A stretch of DNA of 64,000 nucleotides from the NCBI GenBank assembly GCA_020809705.1, contig CP085827.1, forward strand, positions 5,642,001 to 5,706,000. The letters are read 5' to 3'. The notes below the pieces were generated by a model. That model did no database searches, was not told the origin of the DNA, and saw only the letters and a list, made by a program, of their open reading frames with translations. The position numbers and the translations under genes were made by a program. Shown piece by piece: positions 13,373 to 24,122 of the stretch. Origin of the DNA: Calonectria ilicicola (Eukaryota; Ascomycota; Sordariomycetes; Hypocreales; Nectriaceae). Positions within the stretch are counted from its first letter, which is position 1. The number at the start of each line of letters is the position of its first letter.

Positions 13373-14188
13373 TCACCAAGACCCCCAACCTACCTCCAGA
13401 ACATCATCTGTAGCCTGACTTGCCTTTCTTGCCCAGCTGTCAAACCCTCTCTCCTGCATCCAAGCCAAGACGCTGTGCGATCCTTTCTTGCCCTTGGCTA
13501 TTTTTTGTTTTATGTAAAAAGAGTGATCCATCGGGTTCCATCGGGATAGTTTTTCCTTGGTCAGGGCATCTGTAATGAAGGGCTCAAATGAGACGTGGTG
13601 GATGACGCGAGCTCCCCCGTCAGCACCTGTCATCGTGAACTCTGCCTCTGAATATAGGAAAAACCAGCCACGATGACTTACTGCATCATCCTTATCCCTC
13701 ATACACGCTAAGCCGGGAGGTTTCTGCCCGCTTTGGGTTCTGGATCTCAAGGCTTTTCGAAAAAAATCCTGAAATTCATCAGATATTTCTTCGACGCTTT
13801 CCCACTTCTTACGCCTAACGGCTTTCCCAACTTTAGCAATTTGGCTTCAAATAGTGCCACGAGCCTCCATCTCCCCACGGTAATGTGCGACACATTCTTC
13901 AGTTGTAGCGCCTGGCAAGAAGAAGAATTTGTATCTGTCATCTATACCAATGTCGGCGCCATCTCTATGATCACTCTTAAATTGACCTTCATCAAAATCA
14001 TGTGGCACATCTGGATAGATTATATAAAAGACCGAGGAGGCAAGAGGAGGTAATGGACTTGTCCCTGCTCTATACCATGACATCAAGGCTGGTCTGCCCA
14101 TGTGATCTTTGAAAATTACATTGTTGGGTTCTGCAGGTGGCTTGCATTTGAGTTGGGCTTTTGGAGCCCGTGTTTTAGGTCGGACCAT
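13373..14188 (-). pseudogene. Unrecognised reading frame interrupted by one in-frame TGA
   Basis: From the ATG at 14188 (MVRPKTRAPKAQ) one minus-strand frame runs 272 codons to a stop at 13373, broken only by a TGA at 13849-13847. Both halves look coding: the first contains GRPALMSWYRAG and FYIIYPDVPHDFDEG, the second WESVEEISDEFQDFFRKAL and, near the end, VLAWMQERGFDSWARKA. The frame is unchanged across the stop. I found no strong intron to remove it: a 48-nt candidate has the weak donor GTGGGG and a branch site too close to its acceptor. An alternative is that the true protein ends at TGA (114 aa) or starts after it. No domain recognised. It lies alone in a gene-poor stretch. Pseudogene by a point nonsense change is the simplest reading, but readthrough or an assembly error cannot be excluded. 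Confidence 0.5.
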
Positions 14189-17100
14189 GCTGAGCGGAAA
14201 TATTTTATTAAGAATCGATAATAAAATTCTGGCTTGGGTGAGGCTGTACCTTTTCTGCAGGAGAGAGCTGGTGAAAGTAAATTGTCGGGGCCTGTCGTTC
14301 GTTGCCCGAATGGGGAGAGACAGAGGGGGACGGGGGGGTTTGCATATACGGGAGGGACTCTCTATGTACACATGACGCAGGAGGTCGATCGCAGCGTGAT
14401 GATCCCGCTGGTCGGCGGATTTTACACTAGATGCAAGGTTGAGCCTTTGCCACCACCGTCGGTGAGGGACAGGCGTGCAGGAACGAGCTGTGAGTGGAAG
14501 GGCTTTGCAGCTCAAAGTGTAGTGGAAGGAAGGGGGCACAGTCAGCATTTGTGCCTTAGCTCTCTCGCTCTTTTTTATTTTTACTTTATTTTAGCTGTGC
14601 GTGCATGGGCAATTGGTTGGGTGTGGCCTTTGGTGTCTATTCTTTTTGGGTGAGGCTTCTTCTTAAGCCATTGGCACGCGATCAGATTTTCTATTTTTGG
14701 GACATGGCGAAAAAAGAGTGGAGCCCGGTTTCTTTTTTCGGGGACTCGCTGTTGTTTGTGGCTTGCCGCAGCCCGTTTAGCTTGACTCGCTGAAGGGGCC
14801 GTGTGCAGTGAAAGATTTTTTTTTGATTTGGGGAAGAAATGGTAGTGACGGGAGTCGTCGCAGGTGAAAGCTGAGGCTGAAGGGGAAACCAAACAAATGC
14901 AGAGTTCAGATCGTCTTTGTCGATGTGCACTACCTTCTTAGGCTAGGCGCGTTGGCCGGCCTGGTTCTTTTTTTTTTTTCTTTGCTGATCGGAGGTGATC
15001 TCGCTTGGGTTGCTTCTTCGGTGAGAGCTAATCAATCCAGCCATGTCACGACGAGGGATTGGAGGGATCTGGGCTCCGGGAACCTATACCGCCCGGTTGT
15101 ACAGGTAGGGATGCAATCGATAGTTGGGGAAGGGAAAGAAGAAAAAAAAAACCACCAAATAGGGCCGCTTGGCACGGCCGTGTTGGTTGGTGTTGGTTCT
15201 AATATGGACGGGCGGAACGCATCATGTCATTTCATATCAATGCTTCTTGTGCTTGTGACTGTGCTTGTGCATCTGGATGTGCGTGCGCAACCCCTCTCCC
15301 CTCTGTCTCCAAGACCCAAGACAGAAATGTTTCCCCCGCTCGAACCGACTGTCTCGCCGGATGCCGCGCCCTCCCATCTGGCTCTTTTGGTGGGCTTGGC
15401 GACGCCTTTTGGGCGCAGAGTTGTCCAAGGGCCCGCCCAGGTATCAAGTTGGCACCGTTCTCTTTCAGGTTTTGAGCCGAGCGTCCTGGTTACCTCTCTC
15501 TATCTTTTTTTCCCGCTTCCCAATATTGAGGACAGGGGGTGCTGACCTTGGAAGAGAGCAGCCTAGAAGGGAAGCATTACATTACGCATGGATGACGCGG
15601 TGAGGGAGGAGGGGAAGGGAATGTCGTCGTAATAATGTGTCGCTGGTCTTTGTGTGCATGGAGGGGGACCGCATTCCAATCTGGGCCATCCGGACAGCGG
15701 CGACATGGTCTTTGTTGACTTGCCTTGCTTGGCTTGCTCTTGGCCGTCTGTCGTCTCGCATTCTATGGGGCGGGAATGGCGGGTTTATCACGGCTCCTCG
15801 GTTCTGTACCCGTCATCGCCGTCCCGATTGAGCCAAAGGTTCCATGGTGCAACACTCCCAATCGAGGCAACGATCATCTCTGCTCGATGAAGCAGCCAAG
15901 CTGGGGAGGCTAAGAGGAAAATAGGCTACCGAAGTTTCATCCAAAGGATGCAAGCGAAAAGGAACAGGAAAATGATCTGGTGTGCGAGGCTTGATTGATT
16001 GGTGAGAGGGCTCATTTCGAGTCGACGGGGGACACCCCTCTCCGTTTGGGATTACACAAGATTACACAGCGAGCACGAGGAAAAGGCAAGGGGAAAAAAC
16101 CCTCTGTTTAGTTTATTATCATCCCCCCCCGGCTCCTGGGTCTGTAGGGCGCACCCACGCGTGTGGCATGTGGTTGATCGTCCCTCCAAGGGATGGATCT
16201 AGGCCACTGGAATCTACTGTCAAGATCGCGATGTGCGACGACGACGGGCCTTGGCTGGATGATCATGTTATTGTTTGTTTGTCCGTCGAGGGGCCTGGAC
16301 TCGGTGCTGGGACTAGTTTAGGTTCGTTCTTATTTTCCATCTTTTTTTTTCCCGGCTGCCGGCGCGCCAGTCGTGGAGCCATGTCAAGTTCGTATTTGGC
16401 GTGCTTGGTATCGTAATCGTGGATTCGCTAACACGACGCGAATCACGCACAGCAAGGTAGAGCCAGATTGCAGGTCACAGGTATTTTGGACATGGAAATT
16501 GTTATTGTCGTAGATTAAGTTGCTGGGCATGTATCAAGATGCAATCTTTTTTTCTGTTGGCTGACAGGGACGTGAGGCTAATCAAGGTAGGGAGGGGGAT
16601 GACAGCCAGGTAACTTATGGTTTGATTAATAACATGACCCTGCCATGCAAGAGAGTAACCGAGTGGGACGCAGAAGGTTCTAACCCGAGGCCTGGCGCCG
16701 ATTTGCCGGATGAATGCGATGTCAAGAAGAAACAGCAAATATAAAATACAATATTAGGGGTCTTGCTTTGGGAAATACAGCCATTGATCGGGTACATGGT
16801 CAGCAATGGGGATGGGGGAGACGGGTGTGTGTGAGTGTGTGTGGGTGGGAGGAATGGCATGTGTTGTTCCCCACTTTCGCCGAGCAGCGCAGCGCAACGA
16901 ACGGCGACGCCCTTTGCGGATTACGCCGCGGGCTTGGCTGGTCTGTCGACCGACCGACGAGTTGGGCTTGCAGATGGCTGCGGGTGAAATGAGAATGGAT
17001 GAAAAAAGAAGCTGCAGCTGGCTTCTTGGCCTCGCAGCTAATGAGAAGGGATGCCCTGGGCAGCCACCATAGGTAGCACCAGGGACGTGCTGTGCCTGGC

Positions 17101-18420
17101 TGCAGCAGAGTGAGAAGCGACCGAGTCTGTGTGTGAGTGAAGTAGTCTGTCTGCAGTGTAGCGTGAATTGGCTTTTTTCCCTTGGGGAACCATCAGCACT
17201 GTAACGGCTGCTAAGAAGGAAAAATAAAAGGTTGATAGTGTTTGTGTGCTATGACGTTTAATATCGGTTCTTCTTTTTTATCATTAATCGCCTAAACCTT
17301 GTGCGCTGTCTTTCAGCATCTGGTCGAATGCTCGCTTTCTCTTGTCCCAGTGGCAACACGAACTCTGTTCCATCACAAAACAAAACAGGCCTGCCAGTGG
17401 TGGAGAGATACTGTGGGCTGTGGGCTTGTGGGCTGCTTGTACGTACCCCACCCGCAGGCACAGGCCTTCTTTTAGTTGCGCCGGGGGGTGGCAGAGGACC
17501 CATTCTTTTTGGTCTCATCCGTCAGTTGGCAGTACCTGTAGGTTTCTGTCTCGGTGCGCCCAAGGGAACGGCCGCACACATTCTTGCACCCACCGCCCGC
17601 CCTCCTAGCTCTGCGCCCTCCCCGAAAAAACGCGCGCCAATGATCCACGGTCCGCTGTAACGTTGGAGTTTTGGGTTCCGGGTGCCCTCCCCACCACCCC
17701 TGGGAGCCGCCAGAGCAACCATACCAAGACCGTACCATACCGTACCGTACCGTCAGAAGCCAGCGCGCAGCCAAGCAGCAGCCAGCGCGCAAGCACCACA
17801 CCCGCACCCGCACCAGCACCCGCAGCCTCAGGTGGTTTTTGCCCACAGACCACTGGCTGCTGCTTGGCCGCCGAGGTGCTGCGAGGGCGCGTCTTTTCCT
17901 GCGCCTCGTATCAAAGGCCGGCGGATCCCTTCATCCTCGTCCAACCATTCTCCCTCTTCCCTCATACACTCATACATCTGCGACTTGGACAAGTGCGAAA
18001 CGAACCTTCCGACAATCCCCAAACCCGGCGCAGCCCCATCCTTTTTCTCACCTCTCACAGACAAGAACACAGGTACGTCAGTTGTCGATCATGCACCAAT
18101 CTCCAGTTTTCTGAATTCACTGCCTCGCTCGCTGCCCCGACACTCCCAGCTATCGCTTCCTCCATTCCAGCGCTTTCCCCACGGCCACGATATTCACTCC
18201 ACTTGGTTTCTCTGCCCTTCCCTGTTTACTATCGCTGCCCTGGCCCATCTGGTCGTATTCATCATTCTCCCCCCCGATCCGATCGGCTTCTTCCTTTTTT
18301 CTATTCTACCCTTCTGAACCTCCGAGCCCTCCTCCATCTCCTGCATCCCGTCCTGGTCCTGCTCTGGTTTCGCTGCTTCGCCCTGAAGCTTGACCCCCGA
18401 GGCATCGCCCGACCGCTAAC
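14189..18420. other. 4.2-kb intergenic region and probable long 5' leader
   Basis: No frame here has recognisable motifs. Features of note are G- and T-rich blocks from 14.3 to 17 kb, a (GT)n-like patch near 16825-16850, and a short TACCR repeat at about 17720-17753. From about 17.7 kb to the ATG at 18421 the plus strand is strongly C/T-rich, as in long fungal 5' UTRs. An in-frame TGA at 18391-18393 closes the frame upstream of the next gene. Confidence 0.5.
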
Positions 18421-19764
18421 ATGCATCTCGAACCCAGACAGGAGAGCACTCCGGGCGCTGCAATGTCCTCTGCCGGGCAAAGCAACGCAGCCGCTACGAG
18501 CGAGGCGCCCGCTGCGACCTCAGCCAACAACGCCGCCTCGTCTGCTAACAATGCTGCTACGTCCGCCGCTGCCGACTCGTCATCCGATTCCAACAACGCT
18601 TCCAGCGCTGCCGCACCCTCGGCCTCGGCCTCCCAGGGCGGCAACTCCAGCTCAGCGAGAGCGAGCCAACCTGCGGCAACCTCCGCCGCAGTGGCTACGA
18701 GCGATAATTCACAGCAAACCTCTGCCGCCCAAAACACTCAGCCGGCAGCGACATCCCAGGCCGCAGTCTCGTCTCAGGCCGCTGATAGCAGCAGCCAAAA
18801 CAACAACAACAACGATAGCAGCAGCAACAACAACAATGTCCAGACCACTGCTGCCGCTGAGGTTACCACAAGGTCGACAGTCGTCACCGTAACAGACAGC
18901 TCCGGCTCCGCCCAGACCAGCGTCGTCGTTATCACTTACACCACAAACACCGCTGTCGCTTCAGGAACCGATGGATCCGGCGCCGCGGCCACCACTACCT
19001 CCTCGGGTTCCGGCTCTATTGACTCAGGAAATAGTTCCGGTGGAGGTTTGAGCTCGGGAGGCAAAGTTGCCATTGGAGTGGTTGTCCCTATTGCCGCAAT
19101 TGCAATTCTTGCCGTTATTGGTCTCTTCTTCTGGAAGAAGCGTCGCTCGCGCAAGGAGGCCGAGGAGGAGCGACGAAAGGAGGTCGAGGATTATGCCTAC
19201 AACCCCAACAACGACCCTACTATTCCCTCAGTTCTTGGCGATGGCTACGAGATGAGAGAGGACTCCTCAGGATACCGAGGCTGGGGTAGCACCACCATCA
19301 ACTCTGCCGGCCGCAAGGCATCTACAACTCTGTCTGGTGGCCAGCAGACCCAGGGCACTTATTCTGATGTTACTTCCCCCACCCGTGGCAACATGTCGGA
19401 TGGCAGATCTGGTGACCCTCTGATGGATGGCTCCTACTCTCCAGAAGGCGAGATCCTCGGTGCCATGGGCCCCAACACTGCCAATAACCGTGGTGCCGAC
19501 GTTCACCGTGGACCATCCAATGCTTCCTCCTCTTATAGTGCTGCTAGATCCGATGGTTCAGACCCAATTGGACCTCCATACGGTGGCGGCGCTTACTATG
19601 ATCAATACGCCCAAAACAACAACCCTTACGGCGACGGTTATAACAACGGTCAGCAACCACCAAATGCCCCTGTAATCCGTGACAATGCGGCACGGCGCAC
19701 CACACGGATCGAGAACCCAGCCCACTTCCCTCAACAAAGTGCTGGCATCTCGCAAAACTTTTAA
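18421..19764 (+). CDS. Mid2/SKG6-like serine-alanine-rich membrane protein
   Basis: A single exon encodes 447 aa; an in-frame TGA lies 27 nt upstream, so the ATG at 18421 is the first possible in this exon. Residues about 10-210 are dominated by Ser, Ala, Asn, Gln and Thr, as in heavily O-mannosylated ectodomains, with runs such as NNNNNDSSSNNNN. One transmembrane segment (GVVVPIAAIAILAVIGLFFW, about 219-238) is followed by the basic stretch KKRRSRKEAEEERRKE. A cytosolic tail of about 200 residues contains YNPNNDPTIP and ends in AHFPQQSAGISQNF. This architecture fits fungal Mid2/Wsc-type wall sensors or SKG6-type proteins. Unlike Wsc and Mid2 sensors it has no N-terminal signal peptide, so either membrane insertion is by the single segment or an upstream exon is missing. 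Role in wall sensing is inference only. Confidence 0.78.
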   Translation: MHLEPRQESTPGAAMSSAGQSNAAATSEAPAATSANNAASSANNAATSAAADSSSDSNNASSAAAPSASASQGGNSSSARASQPAATSAAVATSDNSQQTSAAQNTQPAATSQAAVSSQAADSSSQNNNNNDSSSNNNNVQTTAAAEVTTRSTVVTVTDSSGSAQTSVVVITYTTNTAVASGTDGSGAAATTTSSGSGSIDSGNSSGGGLSSGGKVAIGVVVPIAAIAILAVIGLFFWKKRRSRKEAEEERRKEVEDYAYNPNNDPTIPSVLGDGYEMREDSSGYRGWGSTTINSAGRKASTTLSGGQQTQGTYSDVTSPTRGNMSDGRSGDPLMDGSYSPEGEILGAMGPNTANNRGADVHRGPSNASSSYSAARSDGSDPIGPPYGGGAYYDQYAQNNNPYGDGYNNGQQPPNAPVIRDNAARRTTRIENPAHFPQQSAGISQNF

Positions 19765-20829
19765 AACAAAACGACCCGGAGGCAAGCAACTCCATGCTGT
19801 CTCTGAAAATTTTTCTTATGTTATCCTCAAGATACCCGCCTCCTGCCGAATACTCTCGCTTGGAAGTGGTCCATGCATTGGCGTTTGAACGTGTTGGCAT
19901 ATGATACTTTGTTCTTGATAAGCGGGATATTCCCAGTTCCTGCCGTCTTATCCCGGCAGTTTCATCTACCTAATCACTCTTTGAAGACTCGACACCATAT
20001 ATGAGATGTTGTATCACCAGCCAAAAAAACGACACTTTTTTCTTTGACTCTACTCCCTCATTGTTAGCACCACTACGGGGTGAAGCCCGACTACGATCAC
20101 GCTCGCTCCGGACACGCTTATATCACGAGACGGAATTGTACATACGATGAATCTTGGCAGAGTTTGAGATTGCTCAGTCACTCTGTGGCAAGCTTGGATA
20201 ATAGGCTGAGGGGCCATGCGGGCTCAAAAAAGTAATGGGGAAGAGGGACGATGACGTCCGGGGCTGTGAGAGAAACAAGTGGAAAGTACTGGATGATGCG
20301 AGGAGAGAAGGCGAGGAGATTTTAGAAGTTACGTACGTCTGAATTGAAACGGTTCTATAGAAGTATATAGGGAGCGAATTGGAAATTTTTGTGCTTATTT
20401 CATTGATTTAGCTAGTCTTTGTCTCATTTCTATCACATGTGAATGTCATCAAGGAGAACTTCGTCCTTGAGTATATCGAACCGGTTTTCAATTCCCAATA
20501 TCGCCTTTTCCATGTCACGTCTTATAAATGACCAGATTTCTCAGCCGCTTTTGGGAATAACCATCTGGACCCCAAGCGAGCAAACGTGAAGGAACTTACT
20601 GAGCCGAGCCCAGTAATCTTGATACTCTTTTCTCATACCGCAATCCTGGACATGCTTCAATTGCTCTTCATTTCAATGGACTTGAGCAGGGTGCATTGTG
20701 ATTTTTTGGTCAGTATTTTTTTGTCGTGTGAAATCCCCCGCCTGGTCTGACAATCCTAAATTTTCTTCCGCAAGCTACATGGAGAAAGAAAGAAGGCGGA
20801 ATTATCTATTCTGCATGTAGCCCATTCTC
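19765..20829. other. Intergenic; 3' flank, then AT-richer DNA at the island edge
   Basis: No gene recognised. The left part should carry the 3' UTR of the preceding membrane protein. Composition shifts toward A/T from about 20.3 kb, where the accessory island with gene remnants starts. Confidence 0.5.
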
Positions 20830-21480
20830 ACGGGTTGATTTCCAACGCTTTGGCGTTAGCCTTTCGACAAGTCACCGCCGTCGCCCGGGCTTTGGTTGTT
20901 GCTCGTCTCTGATCTCGGTCAATAGCGAAGAAATTCGATAGTATTGCTCACTGTCGTACCCGTATATCGTCGCAAACCAGGTTTCCACACGAGTGTAGTA
21001 ATTCCAGGCCTGCTCAAGTTTATCCTGTCGATAAAAAATGCTTTCAAGGCTCTAGAGTGTATCAAATGGTTCCATGTGCTCCAGTCCCCGTGCCTTCTCA
21101 TTGCCTTGAAGGGATCTATTCAGCATTGCCTCTGACTTGGCAAAGCGGCCTTGGCTTTGATAAACAAGTCCAATATTATAAATTATATTAAGTGCTGTGG
21201 TGTATTCTGGTCCCAGTGTCTGTTCTCTGCCTTGAAGTGCTCGGGTAAGCATCGCCTCAGCTTCATTGAAAAGACTTTGGCGTAGATAGATAAGCACAAT
21301 ATTATAGACTGAATTAAGTGTTGAGGCATGCTCTGATCCCAATCTTTTCTCCTTGCCTTAGAGTGCTCGGTTGTACATGGCACTTGAATAGAAAGTGATA
21401 AGGAAAGTTGCCTATCTATTCTCTGATCTTGGGGATCAGGCTCTCCATATATATATCTAGCAGCTAGGGCAGAGATACCT
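20830..21480 (-). pseudogene. Decayed C-terminal (TPR) fragment of a fungal NLR
   Basis: Reading the minus strand from about 21480 down gives TPR units of the kinesin-light-chain type: EAEAMLTRALQGREQ, then SEAMLNRSLQGNEK, then a non-TPR tail FYRQDKLEQAWNYYTRVET, YGYDSEQYYRISSLLTEI and QQPKPGRRR. The tail matches the end of the intact NLR at 24123-27176 (for example YGHDSERYNDVFLLLTKM and PKLGRRRR), so the two are paralogous. Three stops interrupt it where the intact copy has glutamine or arginine codons: RAL-stop-GKEK, DTL-stop-SLES and GRRR-stop-LVE. All three are explained by C-to-T on the coding strand (CAA to TAA, CAG to TAG, CGA to TGA). At least one frameshift is also present upstream of 21342. 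No NB-ARC or PNP portion is visible. Confidence 0.75.
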
Positions 21481-21654
21481 AAAATGGATATGTCTGTGAA
21501 CACGGCTCTTGTGCAAGCCCTAGCGGGTTTCCTGTAGTACAGGTTGCACAAAGACGGGTAACTATGTGATACAACGAGTAGAATACGAGACTGATAGTAG
21601 GTTAGCCTTTCTAAGTCCTTTGTCCAAACCAAACCGGTACGCCTGATCCTGACT

Positions 21655-22180
21655 GCTAATACGAACCGTTACACTTATTAACCTGTTCAATAAACTCTTT
21701 TAGGTGGTTGGTCATCAACTTATGGTGTTTTCCACCAATAGGATCAACCCGGCAGTGAGGTCCCAGGCCGTACGGGCAGCCATCACATCGTATGACCTCA
21801 TACACTTGCTTCCAAGTATCCTGCTCTTGAGGAAAGGCGGCTCTCTCTTGAAGCTGAGTGGTAGTAGCACTTCTTCCCCCCTGACCTACACCGTCATACC
21901 GGCTGGCTGCTCGGACTCCTTATAATTGAACTTAACTTCTACTTTTAGCTTTTTATCAACAAGAAGTAAGTGACTTCATGCTTGCAGCTTCTCCTATACA
22001 ACCTTCCACTCAATATTGTGGTCGTCAGACTCTACTGTTACATCGTTCAGGGCTCGACAGGTCACGGATATTTTGATGATAGCATCATCGGGCTCGGTAG
22101 ACTTGTTACGTGGGAACTTTCTCTTTCGACGGTCCTCCACGTCGCGTTGCAAAAGGCTATCCCGGTACACTCCAGGCGCC
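21655..22180 (-). pseudogene. Remnants of an unrecognised minus-strand gene with multiple stops
   Basis: Two blocks of clearly protein-like sequence appear on the minus strand. Block one (about 22165-21980) reads RDVEDRRKRKFPRNKSTEPD, then a stretch ending in DDHNIEWKVV, then TAG and TGA in place of likely CAG and CGA. Block two (about 21845-21655), in a different frame, reads ERAAFPQEQDTWKQVYEVIR, then CDGCPYGLGPHCRVDP and GGKHHKLMTNHLKEFIEQV. The Cys/His-containing second block (C-x2-C and H-x-C spacing) resembles a short motif that I believe recurs in fungal accessory genes, but I cannot name the family. Frameshift plus stops mean it cannot be translated as one protein. Confidence 0.5.
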
Positions 22181-22313
22181 AGGACAAGATCTGGTTCTGT
22201 TTTCTACCATTCAGGGTTGGTTTCCATTCAAGGCGGTAATGGATACATGATGGTCGTTCATTGTATGTTCGTGTCTCATCGCATTTAGCTAGTTGTAGCG
22301 AAGGCAGCCCGCC

Positions 22314-22439
22314 TTAGTTGGTTTGGATGCGTGGAGCCGGGCCTGCATTGCGAATGCCCTGTGTCGGAATATCAGCAGGAACATTCTCATCCTCCTCATC
22401 GGTCGGCCAATAGGTCATATCAAAGTCATCGAAGTCCAT
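22314..22439 (-). CDS. Small 41-aa acidic ORF or terminal exon
   Basis: An ATG at 22439 opens a 41-codon frame starting MDFDDFDMTYWPTDEEDE and ending PAPRIQTN before TAA at 22316-22314. The composition is clearly protein-like. CTACTCAG just upstream (about 22475-22460) could be a splice acceptor, making this the last exon of the gene at 22786-23281 or of another lost gene. No homology recognised. Confidence 0.35.
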   Translation of the reverse strand: MDFDDFDMTYWPTDEEDENVPADIPTQGIRNAGPAPRIQTN

Positions 22440-22785
22440 GGTGTTGTGTAGCATCGATCTGAGTAGTCAAAAAGGTGTGAGTTCGGTGGCGTAGGCGGGA
22501 AGTCGAATCAACCTATGCAGCTCCACTGCTAGGCAACGAAAGAACCCGTGTCCAGGCTTCAGTCTCCTTTATCACATGAAGACTCCATAATTCTTAATGG
22601 TATTGAAGTTGAATGATGTGGCGCGCAAATTTAATAGATGTGAAGCGGAGAGTATCAAGCCCATATGATAGATTAAGTTATTCGTAGACTCAACTTGGGT
22701 TGTAATAGAGATTGTATTGGAGGTCCTTCATTGACTGAGCTAGACCGCTACCGTCGTCGTCTTCCCTCGACCCTCTCGGTTCCCG

Positions 22786-23281
22786 TTACATGTTCATCTG
22801 GCGGTTGACGCATTTGGCCTGGTTCTTGACCCTGTTCAACCATGGTTCGTACCACCCATCCTCGATTTCTTCTATGAATATTCTCTCCTCTTCAGTCATC
22901 CTCATGCCATTTCCCAAGCCACATTTAGCCTTTAAAGCCTTTGATACATTTTATTATCTTTCGAGGAACTCCTTATCATCAGGATTCTCATCCTTGAGCA
23001 TTTCACACTCAAACATACGTAGTTGTAATTATTAATAGGAATAGTATTGCATTTCATGTTCACTAACATACTTCTTTCAATCTGGGCATTGTTGGCCCGG
23101 GGGCAAGGTTGTCAAGCTCAAGGAAGTCGAGCACACCCGTGAGTATTCCATAGTAGTGAGAGTAGCGTGTTAAGGAACCGAGCCATTTAAGTTGGTCGTC
23201 AATGTATTTGTCGGATGAGAGTTCGTTGGAGGCGGGGGGAGCGAGCGCGAGGCGCTCGATCTCTAGATCTTTGATCACCAT
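22786..23281 (-). pseudogene. Unrecognised small gene broken by tandem TAA TAA
   Basis: The ATG at 23281 starts a 70-codon exon (MVIKDLEIERLALAPP to PRLKE), ending at 23072 before a GTATGT donor. A 64-nt intron fits, and the next exon at 23007 continues in phase with CEMLKDENPDDKEFLER. Two consecutive stops then occur at 22956-22951, after which the same frame remains open for 54 codons, including TEEERIFIEEIEDGWYEPWL, to TAA at 22788-22786. The coding character on both sides and unchanged frame suggest that TAA TAA replaced two glutamine codons (CAA CAA) by C-to-T changes. No family recognised. A shorter protein ending at the tandem stops is the alternative. Confidence 0.5.
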
Positions 23282-24122
23282 TTTGAGTGGTGTTGAGGAT
23301 GTGGGATGGAATGCATCTTGGCTCGGTAGGATGGCGTCTTTAATACGTGTCCAGATTGATAGAATTTTCTATTGGAATTTTTGAGGGCATCTCAGAGTTG
23401 TGCTGTACATGGCTATACGAGAGTAAATTGTATGGTACAGATACTATTACTAACAGTACTGATGATTGTAAAACCTAGTTGTATTGATATGTGCTCCCTT
23501 CTTGGTTGAGCTCGCTCCTACCTTTAGAACCGGAATTCATCGTAGACTCAAATTCCACTCAAGGTATCGAGATCTTGTGACTTTATATATTGCGACCTTG
23601 CCGGGTATGTTACCGTCTAAAACCTACGCTACCAACTGTTGGCAGTAACAGAATATTCTTGCCTGGTTGTTCAGGCTTAAATCTTCCCCGCATTCTTGAC
23701 CTGTCTAGATATATACGTACCCCCAACCGTGCTCGGGTTTCGTCAGAACCTTTCTCCGGGACGACTCTGGTAATGATTTTATGCCTAAGGCGCAGGTCCA
23801 TCCATTAAAGAAGCCCCACATCTCTGAGAAGGTTAGATAACATGAACGCCGTTAAGGTTTCCATAATCACCGTTCTAGTGTGTACTGCATTTAGAATCCG
23901 TGTGCATGTGCTATGTGAAAGAAAATTGCAAGAATGAGAGCTCAGCATGCACAATATGATTGATTGGGTTTGTGAGGGTGATAGAGATGGTCAGCGCTAA
24001 TGACTAGCTGGAACAACAATCTCAGCCGCACGAGGCTGTGTGATAATGCCTACCTCTCCACCTCTCGTTTGCCCTCTTCTTCCTCCTCTTAATCTTCCTG
24101 CATAGGTGAGATTGTATAGAGA
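23282..24122. other. AT-rich spacer upstream of the NLR gene
   Basis: No gene recognised. The right end (about 23.9-24.12 kb) must hold the promoter and leader of the NLR gene starting at 24123. Short frames near 23590-23808 carry no motif. Confidence 0.45.

Noticed and set aside
16660..16700. GGTTCTAACCCGAGG, T-arm-like sequence suggesting a tRNA
   Set aside because: I could not find matching acceptor, D and anticodon stems on either strand.
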